Part shown: one piece after another, positions 33,130 through 42,318 of the stretch
Numbering within the stretch: the stretch's first letter is position 1
Layout of the letters: every line of letters begins with the position of its first letter
Source: an uncultured Latescibacterota bacterium
GTDB lineage: Bacteria; Latescibacterota; UBA2968; UBA8231
Length of the DNA: 64,000 bases
Reading direction: 5' to 3'
NCBI GenBank assembly: GCA_951813615.1
Contig: OX638377.1
Span: 2,108,001-2,172,000 of the forward strand
The notes under the pieces: model-generated
The model's input: only the letters and a program-made list of their open reading frames with translations
Database searches by the model: none
Told to the model about the DNA's origin: nothing
Position numbers and translations under genes: made by a program

Positions 33130-34281
33130 ATGGAGGAATGGACGCGCAGGACGTTTATCCAGCAGACGCTTGGCGCGGGCGGCGCGCTGGCCTTGGGTTT
33201 TTCGTGTGCCCGTCCAGAGAGCGACTCCGACCCCTTTGCTGGCGGCGAATTGCTGGAGAATCTGAGCTTCCTCGACGGCAAAGAGCCCCTGCAACTAGGC
33301 GATGGACTCGACGCGCGATTCCACACTGATTTGACCGCGCTCACGCCCGCCACCTTGATCACCCCCAATGAGCGCTTCTTTGTGCGCACGCGTTGCTCCG
33401 ATCTGCTCGATTTTGCCCAGCCGTGGAAGATCGCGGTGCGCGGACTGGTCGAGCGGCCAGTGGAAATAGGTCTGGACGAGTTGAAACCCTTGGTCAAACC
33501 CATGGGTACCGTGCTGCTGGAGTGCGCCGGCAATCAGCGTCGGCCCTTTGGTCTGATGAGCTCGGCCCAGTGGTCGGGCGTTCCCCTGACCGAGGTGCTA
33601 GCAAGGCTAAACATCAAAGCCGAAGCGACCCGCGTCCTGATATCAGGCTTTGACGAGTACTCAACCAAACCACACTCTTCGATTCCGGGGGCAAGTTGGG
33701 TTTTTACCTTTGCGGAGCTTGAGCAATACGGTGCCTTTTTGGCCACCGAGATGAACGGCGAACCGCTGCCGCGCGATCACGGTTTCCCCGTGCGCCTAGT
33801 CGTGCCCCGGTGGTTTAGCTGCGTGGACATCAAATGGGTCAATGAGATTGTTTTAATCGACGATGGCGCAATGGCGACGAGTCAGATGCTGGAATTTGCC
33901 AGCCGCATCAACCAGCAGGGCACCCCCGAGTTCGCCAGGGACTTCGATCCCGCGCTGATCGACCAAGCGGCACTGCCCATCCGCATTGAAAAATGGCGTG
34001 TCGCCGAGCGGATCGTCTACCGGGTGGTTGGTCTGATGTGGGGGGGCGAGCGGCCGACCGACAAATTGATGATTCGGTTCGGCCAGGACCGAGACCCAGT
34101 TCCGGTCAACATGCCCTACGTGCAGGAGACCAACGACACTTGGACGCTCTGGTCTCATGCATGGGAACCCGCGAGGATGGGGTTCTACGACATTACCATG
34201 CACATCGACGACGCTAGCATCAAAACGTGGCGGCTCGATCGGGGGCTACACCGACGGCGGATTTACATCAGACAGGTTTAA
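33130..34281 (+). CDS. Sulfite-oxidase-family molybdopterin protein, Tat-exported
   Basis: The 383-aa protein starts at ATG 33130 (AGGAGG upstream), giving a twin-arginine signal TRRTFIQQ followed by a hydrophobic stretch and a possible lipid-attachment Cys26 (GFSC). The mature part has the sulfite oxidase fold: the Mo-ligand Cys132 lies in LLECAGNQRRPFG, with the conserved region WSGVPLTEVLA and the C-terminal dimerisation domain (IRIEKWRVAERIVYRVVGLMW, then WTLWSHAWEP). No heme domain or cytochrome partner is encoded beside it. It may be a periplasmic reductase or oxidase of sulfite, sulfoxides or related compounds. Confidence 0.85.
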   Translation: MEEWTRRTFIQQTLGAGGALALGFSCARPESDSDPFAGGELLENLSFLDGKEPLQLGDGLDARFHTDLTALTPATLITPNERFFVRTRCSDLLDFAQPWKIAVRGLVERPVEIGLDELKPLVKPMGTVLLECAGNQRRPFGLMSSAQWSGVPLTEVLARLNIKAEATRVLISGFDEYSTKPHSSIPGASWVFTFAELEQYGAFLATEMNGEPLPRDHGFPVRLVVPRWFSCVDIKWVNEIVLIDDGAMATSQMLEFASRINQQGTPEFARDFDPALIDQAALPIRIEKWRVAERIVYRVVGLMWGGERPTDKLMIRFGQDRDPVPVNMPYVQETNDTWTLWSHAWEPARMGFYDITMHIDDASIKTWRLDRGLHRRRIYIRQV

Positions 34282-34287
34282 TGGCTA

Positions 34288-37200
34288 ATGGTGCGACACG
34301 TGATTTTGGTCGCTGGCTTATTGTTTGGATCGGGGATGTGCGCCCTGATCTACCAGATGGTCTGGCTGCGCGAATTCCGCTTTGTTTTTGGTGCCTCTAC
34401 GTTGGCTTCGGCCGCGGTGCTGTCCGTCTTTCTGGGGGGCCTTGGCGCGGGCGGGTTCTGGTTCGGGCGGCGCGTTGACCGCAATCCGCGGCCTTTAGCC
34501 CTATACGCCTACCTCGAACTGTTCATTGCGGCCTCGGCTGCCCTCACGCCACTGCTGGTGTGGATAGCGCGCGAGTTATACGTCGCCCTGGGCGGAGTCT
34601 TGTCGCTGGGGCCGGTCGTGGCCACGCTGGTGCGACTCGGGCTTACCGCGTGTGCGCTGGCCGTTCCGACCTTTCTCATGGGGGGAACGCTGCCCGCCGC
34701 GGCCAGAGCTGTCGGGGGCGACGAGGATGCTGGGAGACGCCGGGTCGCCGTGCTGTACGGAATCAATACGCTCGGCGCTGTGACCGGGGCTTTGCTGGCC
34801 ACTTTCGCGCTGCTGGAACACCTAGGGGCCGATGTGACCCTGTGGGCCGCCGCCGCACTAAACGCCGTTGTCGGCGGCTGTGCCCTCTGGATTGCGCGCG
34901 CTCACCCAGCCGTCTTTGACAAGGAGGTGGCTGTTGCGCTAGCGGTAGATAGAGAGGTGCAGCGCTCTGGCTACGTGCGACTGCTGATTTTTGCCACCGC
35001 CGCAGTGGTCGGGATGGCCTTTCTGCTCATGGAACTGGTCTGGTACCGGATGCTGGCGCCGTTGCTCGGGGGTACCACTTATACCTTTGGCCTCATATTA
35101 GCTGTGGCGCTGCTGGGCATTGGCTTGGGGGGGACCGCCTATGCGTTGTGGGGGCGGAAGCGAGCACCTGCGCTTTCTGGGTTGGCGCTGACGTGCATCT
35201 TGGAAGCGCTGTGTGTAGCTATTCCCTTTGCGCTGGGCGATCAATTAGCTGTGCTGGCGGGCGGCTTACGCGAGTGGGGGACGCTGGGTTTTGGCGGACT
35301 GGTGCTCTCGTGGTCCGTAGTGGTGGGTATTGTGGTGCTGCCCACAGCTATTGTTGCGGGGTATCAGTTCCCGCTCCTCATTGCGCTGCTGGGGCCCGGC
35401 GCGCGTCAGCTCGGGCTCGACGTGGGCTGGACTTATGCTTGGAACACACTGGGTGCTATTCTGGGTGCCTTGCTCGGTGGCTTTGTCTTGCTACCGTGGC
35501 TTTCCGCTCCAGGTGCGTGGCAACTCGTGGTAGTGCTGCTCGCGGTTTTGGGAGGCGGTATTGCTGCGTTTTCGTGGACGAGAGGCGGAAGGGAGGGGGA
35601 AAGCGCAAAATGGGCTGGCCTGCAGTCGGGCCTAGCCGTCGCTTTGGCCGTGGTCGCCGCGTCCTTATTGTTGGTGACCGGACCCACGGCGGCGTGGCGG
35701 CACACTCCGATTGGAGCAGGGCTAAAAATGCTGGCCAATTTGAATGCCAACGAGATTCGGGGCTGGATGCAAGGGCAGCGGCGCGCCGTGCGCTGGGAGC
35801 GGGAAGGTATTGAAAGCTCGGTGGCCATTCGCGTGTCCGACCGGGGGCCGGTGCTCTTTTTGAACGGCAAGAGCGAAGGATCGGCGGTGGGGGACGCGTC
35901 CACTCAGATTATGAGTGGGATGATTGGAGCTATTCTGCATCCACATCCGCGCAACGCCCTAGTCATTGGACTTGGGACCGGATCTACGGCCGGTTGGCTG
36001 GCGGCTATCGACGCAATGGAACGCGTCGATGTGGTGGAGCTGGAGGCGGCTGTGGTCGAAGCGGCCAGCGCCTTTGGGCCGGTCAATGTGAACGCCGTCG
36101 GCCATCCCAAGGTGCATACTGTCGTCGGCGATGGGCGGGAGGTCGTCCTGACTACCCGGCAATCCTACGACCTCATCTTCTCCGAGCCTTCCAATCCCTA
36201 CCGGGCGGGAGTCGCCAGCCTGTACACGCGGGAATTCTACGAAGGGGTTGCTCCGCTGCTGCGCGACGGCGGCCTGTTCGCGCAATGGGTGCAAATGTAC
36301 GAGGTGGACGAGCAGACCATCCGCATCATCTACGCTACCCTGAGTTCGGTTTTCGCGCACGTGGAGACTTGGCAGACCCAGCGCGGGGATTTGCTGCTGC
36401 TGTCGTCTGCCGGGCCGGTGTCGTACGATGTGCCCAGGCTGCGCGCCCGGATCGCCGAAGAGCCCTACCGCAGTGCGCTGGCCGCAGTCTGGCGCACCGC
36501 GGACCTCGAAGGCTTTCTCGCCCACTACGTAGCCGGCCCCGGAGTGGCGCGCGAATTGGCGCGCGAGCAGGCGTTGAATACGGACGATCTCACCCTAGTG
36601 GAGTACGCCTTTGCCCGCCATCTGGGGCTGGGGAGGCATTTCAATATCGAGACGGTGGAACAATTGGCGCGTGATCGAGGAGAAGATCGGCCTCGCGTGA
36701 TGGGTGGGGACGTGGACTGGGAATGGGTTACAGACCAGCACCTCGCCTTTCTGATTGGCCAAGGGGAACAGATTCGCCCGGCCCGGTACCCGGATTTGAC
36801 GCCGCACCAGCGATATCGCCTGCGAGCGCTAGCGGCTTGGTGGGAGACGCGGTCGCGCAATGGGCTGGCTTGGTGGCAAAGTCAGCCGCGTCAGCCGCGC
36901 GGGCTGCACGAAGTGTCGGCTGTGGCCTACATGATGGCGATCAACCAGCGCGAGGAGACTGCCCAGTACATCGAGCAGTTGCGCGTCCTCCAGCCTGTTG
37001 AAGCGGATGTGATCTTGGCCATTTTGCACACGCGTCAGGGGCGGATACCGGAAGCAGTCGTCGCACTGGAGTCTGCTTTCGGGGGGTACGGCCGCGATCC
37101 TTGGGCTTGGCCGGCACTCATGCAGCGCGGTTTGGCGCTAGCGGTGGACCTCGGCGGTCGGGATGAAGCCCATGCCGAGCGGTTATACGCGGCCCTGCGT

Positions 37201-37437
37201 TCTCCGTTTGTCATGGATTACGCGCGCGAGACGCGGCTGAATGCATTGTTAAATCTGGGTTATGAACTCAATTTTCCGCAGAACTGCATAGAGGTGCTCA
37301 ACGAGCTGGAACCGCACGTGCCTTGGAAGCGCGATCTGCTCGAAGCGCGCGTCAAATGCTACCAAGCAGGAGACCATCCATATCTCGATAGGGCGCGCCG
37401 CGATTTCGACAAATATCTCGCCTTAGAGGAAAAATAA
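34288..37437 (+). CDS. Fused membrane / spermidine-synthase-like protein with C-terminal helical repeats
   Basis: The 1049-aa product has ten or more membrane helices (residues 1-465, beginning VILVAGLLFGSGMCALIYQMVWLRE in two halves), a SpeE-like methyltransferase-fold domain (ALVIGLGTGSTAG near 557, VVELEAAVVEAA, VVGDGREVVL, and the canonical LIFSEPSNPYRAGVASLYTREFY), and about 250 C-terminal residues of TPR-like helices. Unlike the relative at 21484 it retains the SEPSNP motif. The start ATG 34288 lies 6 nt after the sulfite-oxidase gene, with a competing out-of-frame ATG at 34281. The substrate of this widespread fusion family is not known to me. Confidence 0.82.
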   Translation: MVRHVILVAGLLFGSGMCALIYQMVWLREFRFVFGASTLASAAVLSVFLGGLGAGGFWFGRRVDRNPRPLALYAYLELFIAASAALTPLLVWIARELYVALGGVLSLGPVVATLVRLGLTACALAVPTFLMGGTLPAAARAVGGDEDAGRRRVAVLYGINTLGAVTGALLATFALLEHLGADVTLWAAAALNAVVGGCALWIARAHPAVFDKEVAVALAVDREVQRSGYVRLLIFATAAVVGMAFLLMELVWYRMLAPLLGGTTYTFGLILAVALLGIGLGGTAYALWGRKRAPALSGLALTCILEALCVAIPFALGDQLAVLAGGLREWGTLGFGGLVLSWSVVVGIVVLPTAIVAGYQFPLLIALLGPGARQLGLDVGWTYAWNTLGAILGALLGGFVLLPWLSAPGAWQLVVVLLAVLGGGIAAFSWTRGGREGESAKWAGLQSGLAVALAVVAASLLLVTGPTAAWRHTPIGAGLKMLANLNANEIRGWMQGQRRAVRWEREGIESSVAIRVSDRGPVLFLNGKSEGSAVGDASTQIMSGMIGAILHPHPRNALVIGLGTGSTAGWLAAIDAMERVDVVELEAAVVEAASAFGPVNVNAVGHPKVHTVVGDGREVVLTTRQSYDLIFSEPSNPYRAGVASLYTREFYEGVAPLLRDGGLFAQWVQMYEVDEQTIRIIYATLSSVFAHVETWQTQRGDLLLLSSAGPVSYDVPRLRARIAEEPYRSALAAVWRTADLEGFLAHYVAGPGVARELAREQALNTDDLTLVEYAFARHLGLGRHFNIETVEQLARDRGEDRPRVMGGDVDWEWVTDQHLAFLIGQGEQIRPARYPDLTPHQRYRLRALAAWWETRSRNGLAWWQSQPRQPRGLHEVSAVAYMMAINQREETAQYIEQLRVLQPVEADVILAILHTRQGRIPEAVVALESAFGGYGRDPWAWPALMQRGLALAVDLGGRDEAHAERLYAALRSPFVMDYARETRLNALLNLGYELNFPQNCIEVLNELEPHVPWKRDLLEARVKCYQAGDHPYLDRARRDFDKYLALEEK

Positions 37438-37469
37438 ACGGACTAGACCGCGACAAAGGAGGATAGCTC

Positions 37470-38726
37470 ATGCGACCTGTAATGTTCATGGGACAGATTC
37501 AGGCATTTGAAAACGACGGCGCGGACTACATTATCGAGCGCTTGTGGGACGGGGGCATCAGGGAATTGGTGTTGGGCGATCTGATTTTGCGGCAAGGCGA
37601 GACTCAGGGCCCTTCCTTTGCCCCTAATGTGGATTTTTACCACGGCTGTGAAAAACAGCCGCCGCAACTGCCCGCCGACCTAGAGGCGTCGAGCCGCATT
37701 TTTGGCGATGCGGTAAAAGCAGCCGCGGACAAGGGATTTGCTATCTACTTCCACGATTGGGGACAGTTCGGCTGGTTCGAGTCGGGCTCGTGTCTGAACA
37801 ATCCCGAGCAGGTGCGCTACGGCTTGGCGCGCACCCGGGACACCTTTGCCCAATATCCCGACACCGGCGGTTTTGTGCTCGACGGCCCTGAATACGGCTA
37901 CGAGATTGAGCCGGGACACCGCAGCGACGTATTCGGATGTTTCTGTCGGCACTGCGAGAACAAGGCGCGGGAATTGGGCTGCGATTTCGCCGCCATGCAG
38001 GAAGCGGCCGAGCGCCTGCGGGCCCGCCTGAGCGCATTGAGTCCGGCTGTGATGCGCGGTTTTATCGAGGCTCAGACCGGGCCTTTTGACGCGGTGGATT
38101 TGCTCTTACAGGATCCCGCGCTCTTCGACTGGATTCGCTTTAAGACCACGTGTATTGAGCACTACGTGGGTGCATTTTACCGCGGCGTCAAAGAGATTGA
38201 CCCGAAATTGAAGCTGGCCTGCGGCCCCCGAATCTCGGCCTTTGCGCCGCTGACCGGATACAATTACAGGCGCTTGGGTGAAGTGACCGATTTTATTGCC
38301 CCCAAACTCTACTTTTGGCAGCACGGTATCGACGGGCTGAAGGGGACGGTGTACCGCTACGCCAAAACGCTGGTGGAACTGAACGAGGGTGTGGACGAGG
38401 GGTTGGCGCTGGATTTTGTCTTTAAACTGTTCGGCTTCACCATGCCCGGCGTGCGCACCCTAGACGAATTGTCGGCGCCGCTCAACGAAGCCTTTTTTCG
38501 CGAGACCGTACCTGGGGAAATTGCCAAGATGATTTTCCGCACTGGTCCGGTGGAGCGCCTCAAACCTTGGGTCGGCCTGCACCACGGTGGGGTGCGGATC
38601 TCGTCCAACGAACTCGAATTGCTCTTGCAGGCCATTGTCGCCAGCGGCCTGCAGAGCCTCATCTACTGGCACTACTCAGATATGAGCGAAGAGGAGTGGC
38701 AGGTACTGCAAGGATTTATTCGTTGA
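37470..38726 (+). CDS. TIM-barrel-like protein, putative glycoside hydrolase relative
   Basis: The 418-aa cytoplasmic protein has no signal peptide. Features are a barrel-like pattern (AIYFHDWGQFGWF, GGFVLDGPEYGYEI, KLKLACGPRISAF, DFIAPKLYFW, SLIYWHYSDM) and a CFCRHC cluster at about 152-157, as seen in several uncharacterised glycoside-hydrolase-like families. Asp and Glu in LDGPEYG are possible catalytic residues. AAAGGAGG precedes the ATG. The next gene begins one base after its stop, so it likely acts together with that lyase-like protein in cytoplasmic glycan breakdown. The exact family is not recognised. Confidence 0.6.
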   Translation: MRPVMFMGQIQAFENDGADYIIERLWDGGIRELVLGDLILRQGETQGPSFAPNVDFYHGCEKQPPQLPADLEASSRIFGDAVKAAADKGFAIYFHDWGQFGWFESGSCLNNPEQVRYGLARTRDTFAQYPDTGGFVLDGPEYGYEIEPGHRSDVFGCFCRHCENKARELGCDFAAMQEAAERLRARLSALSPAVMRGFIEAQTGPFDAVDLLLQDPALFDWIRFKTTCIEHYVGAFYRGVKEIDPKLKLACGPRISAFAPLTGYNYRRLGEVTDFIAPKLYFWQHGIDGLKGTVYRYAKTLVELNEGVDEGLALDFVFKLFGFTMPGVRTLDELSAPLNEAFFRETVPGEIAKMIFRTGPVERLKPWVGLHHGGVRISSNELELLLQAIVASGLQSLIYWHYSDMSEEEWQVLQGFIR

Positions 38727-38727
38727 C

Positions 38728-41700
38728 ATGACAGAATTCGCCTTTGCGCACTCTCGACACTTTCCCCGTACCGACCTCGCCGCAGATACAGTCATAGTAG
38801 TGCCAGACGGTCTCCAAGCGGCCCCGCCCGTTTTGCAACTCCAGGGTCTTATCGCCGCCGTGGGGGGGCGGGCACCCGACATTGTAGGGCAGCGGGATTT
38901 TACCGACGCGCTCTTTGGTAGTGCGCAGGTGATCGCCTGCGGCAATATGACGAACAATGCCGCGCTGCGGCGGCTCTACACGGCCCGCTGCTGTTTTGTC
39001 GATACCTTTTTCCCCGGCGGGAACGGCTATTTTGTCAAGTCGATTTCAGATCCCTTCGGCTATGGCAAAAACTGTATCGTCCTCGGGGCCAGTAGCGGGG
39101 CAGGGCTGCTGGCTGCCTTTGCGGTGTTTGAGGACTTGGTCCGCACCGGTGACGGGGAATTGCAGCGGGTACACGCCGCTCAGTTCCAGCATCCTCTGCC
39201 TCTGTTTCCCGAGGAAGAACAACTAGAGAAGATGGTACAGGACGATCTTAAAACTTGGGAAGGCGCTTGGGTCTCCACGCCTTTTCGGGGCGGTCGGGTG
39301 GAGACCTACGCTTGGTATTACTATCTGACCGACCATCCGGTGTGGGGCCGCGCCGTGCCGGCCATTTTCGCCGGTTCCCTAGAACCTTGGCTGGCTCAGC
39401 GGCGCGACTACCCGGAGACCTACCACTGCTTTTTTCACTTCCACAGCCTCATTCATCTCTGGGAATTGATCGAGGATAGTCCGTTCTACACCGAGGCCGA
39501 CCGCCGTGGGGTGGCGACCATGATGGGCGAGCTGCTGCGCCATTTGGCCGGCTTGTTCTATATGGAGGAAACAGTCAATCCTCCCGACCAGATTCGCCAG
39601 AACCACACCACCTATATCGCCATGGATTTGGCTGCGGGTCACAACTACCTGAGCAAGCGCTACGGCATTCGCGAATTCGATCCCACTGGGGAAGTGGTGG
39701 AGCGAATTTTTGCTGGCCAGAGCGATTGCTACAGATCCAACGACGACGGTGGCGTGGGGTACGCTTGGCTCGTGCCCCAAGAGACGCTCTCGTACGGGTT
39801 GCTTAAGAACGACTATGGGTATATCGAGAAGGGCCACATCGCCGATTTGTGCACGCTAGCGGTGGTGACTACGGACAATATGCGCAGCGAGAGCAACCAC
39901 GGAGATACCTCGGGGTACGCGCCTTTTTCTTCGTCCCAGGGATGGGAAGGCCGCTTGTGGGCACCGATGGTTTCCACTTGGTATGCGCGCAACCCCGAGC
40001 ATTTGTGGCTCCTCAACTGGCTGGGTGCGGGCAAGAGGCCGACGCTGGCGCACGTATTGCGAGGGCTTTATGCTGGCGTCGAATGGAGCGAAGATGGATT
40101 GGTGCTCGCCGACTGCGTCCCCGAGGAACCGGTCGGTCTGCTTGGTATATACGCGATGAAATTGCCGGCTAAAGCGCTGGGCTGGGTGCGCGCGTACGCC
40201 CCGGCTGATAACCAGCCCGACCCACAAAAAGACTACTTCGACAAGCTCTCGCTGCGGCGCGATTTCGACCCGATGAGTGAGTACTTGTTGCTCGAAGGGA
40301 GCGGCACGTTCTGTCACGGGCACGAAGACAGCAATACCATCGTCCGGCTGACGTGGAACGACCGAGCTTGGTTGGGGGACGGCGACTATATCCGGGCGGC
40401 ACCCAAATTCCACAATTCCATCGCCGTCATCCGCGATGGCGTGGGCGTGTTGCAGCCGCCGGGAGATGGGCTGCTGATGCCGCTGTTGGCCTCGCTGAAC
40501 TACAGCAGCGAAAGTGCTGCTCTTGGCTTGGTGCAGGCCGAGGCTGATGGGTACAACGGCGTTGACTGGCGGCGCAATATCTTCTGGGGCAAGGGGCGCT
40601 ATTTTGCGGTGATTGACCAACTGCAATGCACCGAGGCCGGGGACTACCGCTGCTACTGCTTGTGGCGGCTGGTGGGCGAAGCTGAACTCAGCGGTTCTAA
40701 GGTGTGTCTGCACCAGGAGGGCGAGCACTTCTACATCGACAATGCCGATGGGTCGGCCCAGGAAATCATCGCCGACTTGCACGTGAAAAGTCGCTGGTCC
40801 AACTATCCACACGCCGGAGACATACTCCACGTCCTGCACCAGCAAGCCGCCCGCACCATGCAGCCGGGGGAGAATCTCGTCTATATCAATCTGCTGACGC
40901 CGCATCCCGACATCCGCATAGCGCGCCTGAATGAAAGGAGCGTCGAAATCCGCGACGGAGGAGAGACGACCATTTTGGGCGTCGGCCATACCCGCTTGGG
41001 CGCGCTGGCAATTGAGGCCGAAATGTTCGCGATCTCTCTAAAGGGAGATACCCTGACTTTGCAGGGCATTGAACGCTTGGGCTTTGTCGAGGGCGAGGAT
41101 TGGGACTGGCAGACGTTTGACGAGTCTCATGCGACGCTCAACGTGGGACAGAGCGAAATGGCGCAACGCATCTGCGACGCCATAGACGCCGTCGCTCCAG
41201 AACCTTCCCCCGCTGTGGTGGAACCTTCCCGACTCCGGCCAGAAGGTGGCTGGACCGTCAAGTGGAGTCGGGACTTGGGTTCGACCGAGATAAGTGCTGT
41301 AGCAGTCCACGATGAAGTTTTACTTGCCGGCACTGAGGAAGGGGAGGTCGTCCAACTGGGGCTCGGGGACGGTGCGACGATGTGGTCGCACCAACTGGGC
41401 CTAGGTCGGGTAGCCAGTGCCCTGCTCTTGGCCGATATCGACGCGGATGGAGCCGTGGAAGCACTGGTGGGAACGGACGATGGTCAACTGGCCGCACTCG
41501 AAGGCCACAGCGGCGAGCAGCGTTGGGCCCAGACCTTGAAAAACTCGGGGTGGGGTGCAAAAGTCTCCGGCCTAGCTGTGGCTGATCTGGAGAGCCAGGG
41601 CCGCACGAGTGTAATAGCGTCTACCGTGGGTTGGTACATAAACTCTTTTGCCGCGGATGGCACACTCGAATGGGCGGAGTGGGTGCGCTATCACGCGATC

Positions 41701-42318
41701 ACGGCGCTCGTTGCAGCGGATGTGGACGGCGATGGGCAGGCCGAGGTAATTGCGGGAACCGAATATTCTACTCCACTAAATGTGCACAACAGCGATGGGT
41801 CCTTCCGCTGGACGACCTTTGAAGAGGTGGGGTCCGAGGGCAATGCTACTACGCCGCGTCGCGGCATTGGCCTCACCCATCTGCAACTGGTCGATGTCGA
41901 TGGAGACGGCGTGTGCGAAATTGTCTACGGCACGCAGGACGGCTGGATCTACGCGGTCAAACCGCAGGATGGGGCCGAGGTCTGGCACGTCAATATCGTC
42001 GGCGAAGTTGTGGGGCTCATCGCCTTTCCCTTCGGCCTGATCGCAGCTAGTGAATTCGGCGAACTCTACGCCTTCAGCTACCGAGGGGAATTGCGCTGGC
42101 ACGTCCAGATCGGCGAGTGGATTCGGGCCGTCGTTCCGGTGGGGGAGCACATTGTCACAGCCGTGGAAAAGGGCGTGTTGCTAGCCTGTGATGCGGACGG
42201 TAGGTGCGTGGGCTCTGTGGCGCTGGAAGCGGAAATTCGCGGTTTGTGGCCGTGCCGCGGCGGCGTGGTGTGCAGCTTGGCGGCGGGGCGGCTTAGTTGC
42301 GTGGAACTTGGCGTTTGA
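38728..42318 (+). CDS. Heparinase-II/III-like lyase fused to a PQQ/FG-GAP-type beta-propeller
   Basis: In the 1196-aa protein, residues 1-170 form an alpha/beta domain, 170-530 a helical (alpha/alpha) toroid (HTTYIAMDLAAGHNYLSKRYG, EPLWLLNWLG-like helices), 530-810 a beta-sandwich with GTFCHGHEDSNTIVRL, reminiscent of heparinase II/III-type polysaccharide lyases, and 840-1196 a beta-propeller with repeats such as LADIDADGAVEALVGTDDG, AADVDGDGQAEVIAGTEY and VDVDGDGVCEIVYGTQDG. The Asp-rich turns look like calcium-binding FG-GAP loops, which are usually extracellular, yet there is no signal peptide. It ends exactly against the minus-strand gene at 42319. Confidence 0.72.
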   Translation: MTEFAFAHSRHFPRTDLAADTVIVVPDGLQAAPPVLQLQGLIAAVGGRAPDIVGQRDFTDALFGSAQVIACGNMTNNAALRRLYTARCCFVDTFFPGGNGYFVKSISDPFGYGKNCIVLGASSGAGLLAAFAVFEDLVRTGDGELQRVHAAQFQHPLPLFPEEEQLEKMVQDDLKTWEGAWVSTPFRGGRVETYAWYYYLTDHPVWGRAVPAIFAGSLEPWLAQRRDYPETYHCFFHFHSLIHLWELIEDSPFYTEADRRGVATMMGELLRHLAGLFYMEETVNPPDQIRQNHTTYIAMDLAAGHNYLSKRYGIREFDPTGEVVERIFAGQSDCYRSNDDGGVGYAWLVPQETLSYGLLKNDYGYIEKGHIADLCTLAVVTTDNMRSESNHGDTSGYAPFSSSQGWEGRLWAPMVSTWYARNPEHLWLLNWLGAGKRPTLAHVLRGLYAGVEWSEDGLVLADCVPEEPVGLLGIYAMKLPAKALGWVRAYAPADNQPDPQKDYFDKLSLRRDFDPMSEYLLLEGSGTFCHGHEDSNTIVRLTWNDRAWLGDGDYIRAAPKFHNSIAVIRDGVGVLQPPGDGLLMPLLASLNYSSESAALGLVQAEADGYNGVDWRRNIFWGKGRYFAVIDQLQCTEAGDYRCYCLWRLVGEAELSGSKVCLHQEGEHFYIDNADGSAQEIIADLHVKSRWSNYPHAGDILHVLHQQAARTMQPGENLVYINLLTPHPDIRIARLNERSVEIRDGGETTILGVGHTRLGALAIEAEMFAISLKGDTLTLQGIERLGFVEGEDWDWQTFDESHATLNVGQSEMAQRICDAIDAVAPEPSPAVVEPSRLRPEGGWTVKWSRDLGSTEISAVAVHDEVLLAGTEEGEVVQLGLGDGATMWSHQLGLGRVASALLLADIDADGAVEALVGTDDGQLAALEGHSGEQRWAQTLKNSGWGAKVSGLAVADLESQGRTSVIASTVGWYINSFAADGTLEWAEWVRYHAITALVAADVDGDGQAEVIAGTEYSTPLNVHNSDGSFRWTTFEEVGSEGNATTPRRGIGLTHLQLVDVDGDGVCEIVYGTQDGWIYAVKPQDGAEVWHVNIVGEVVGLIAFPFGLIAASEFGELYAFSYRGELRWHVQIGEWIRAVVPVGEHIVTAVEKGVLLACDADGRCVGSVALEAEIRGLWPCRGGVVCSLAAGRLSCVELGV

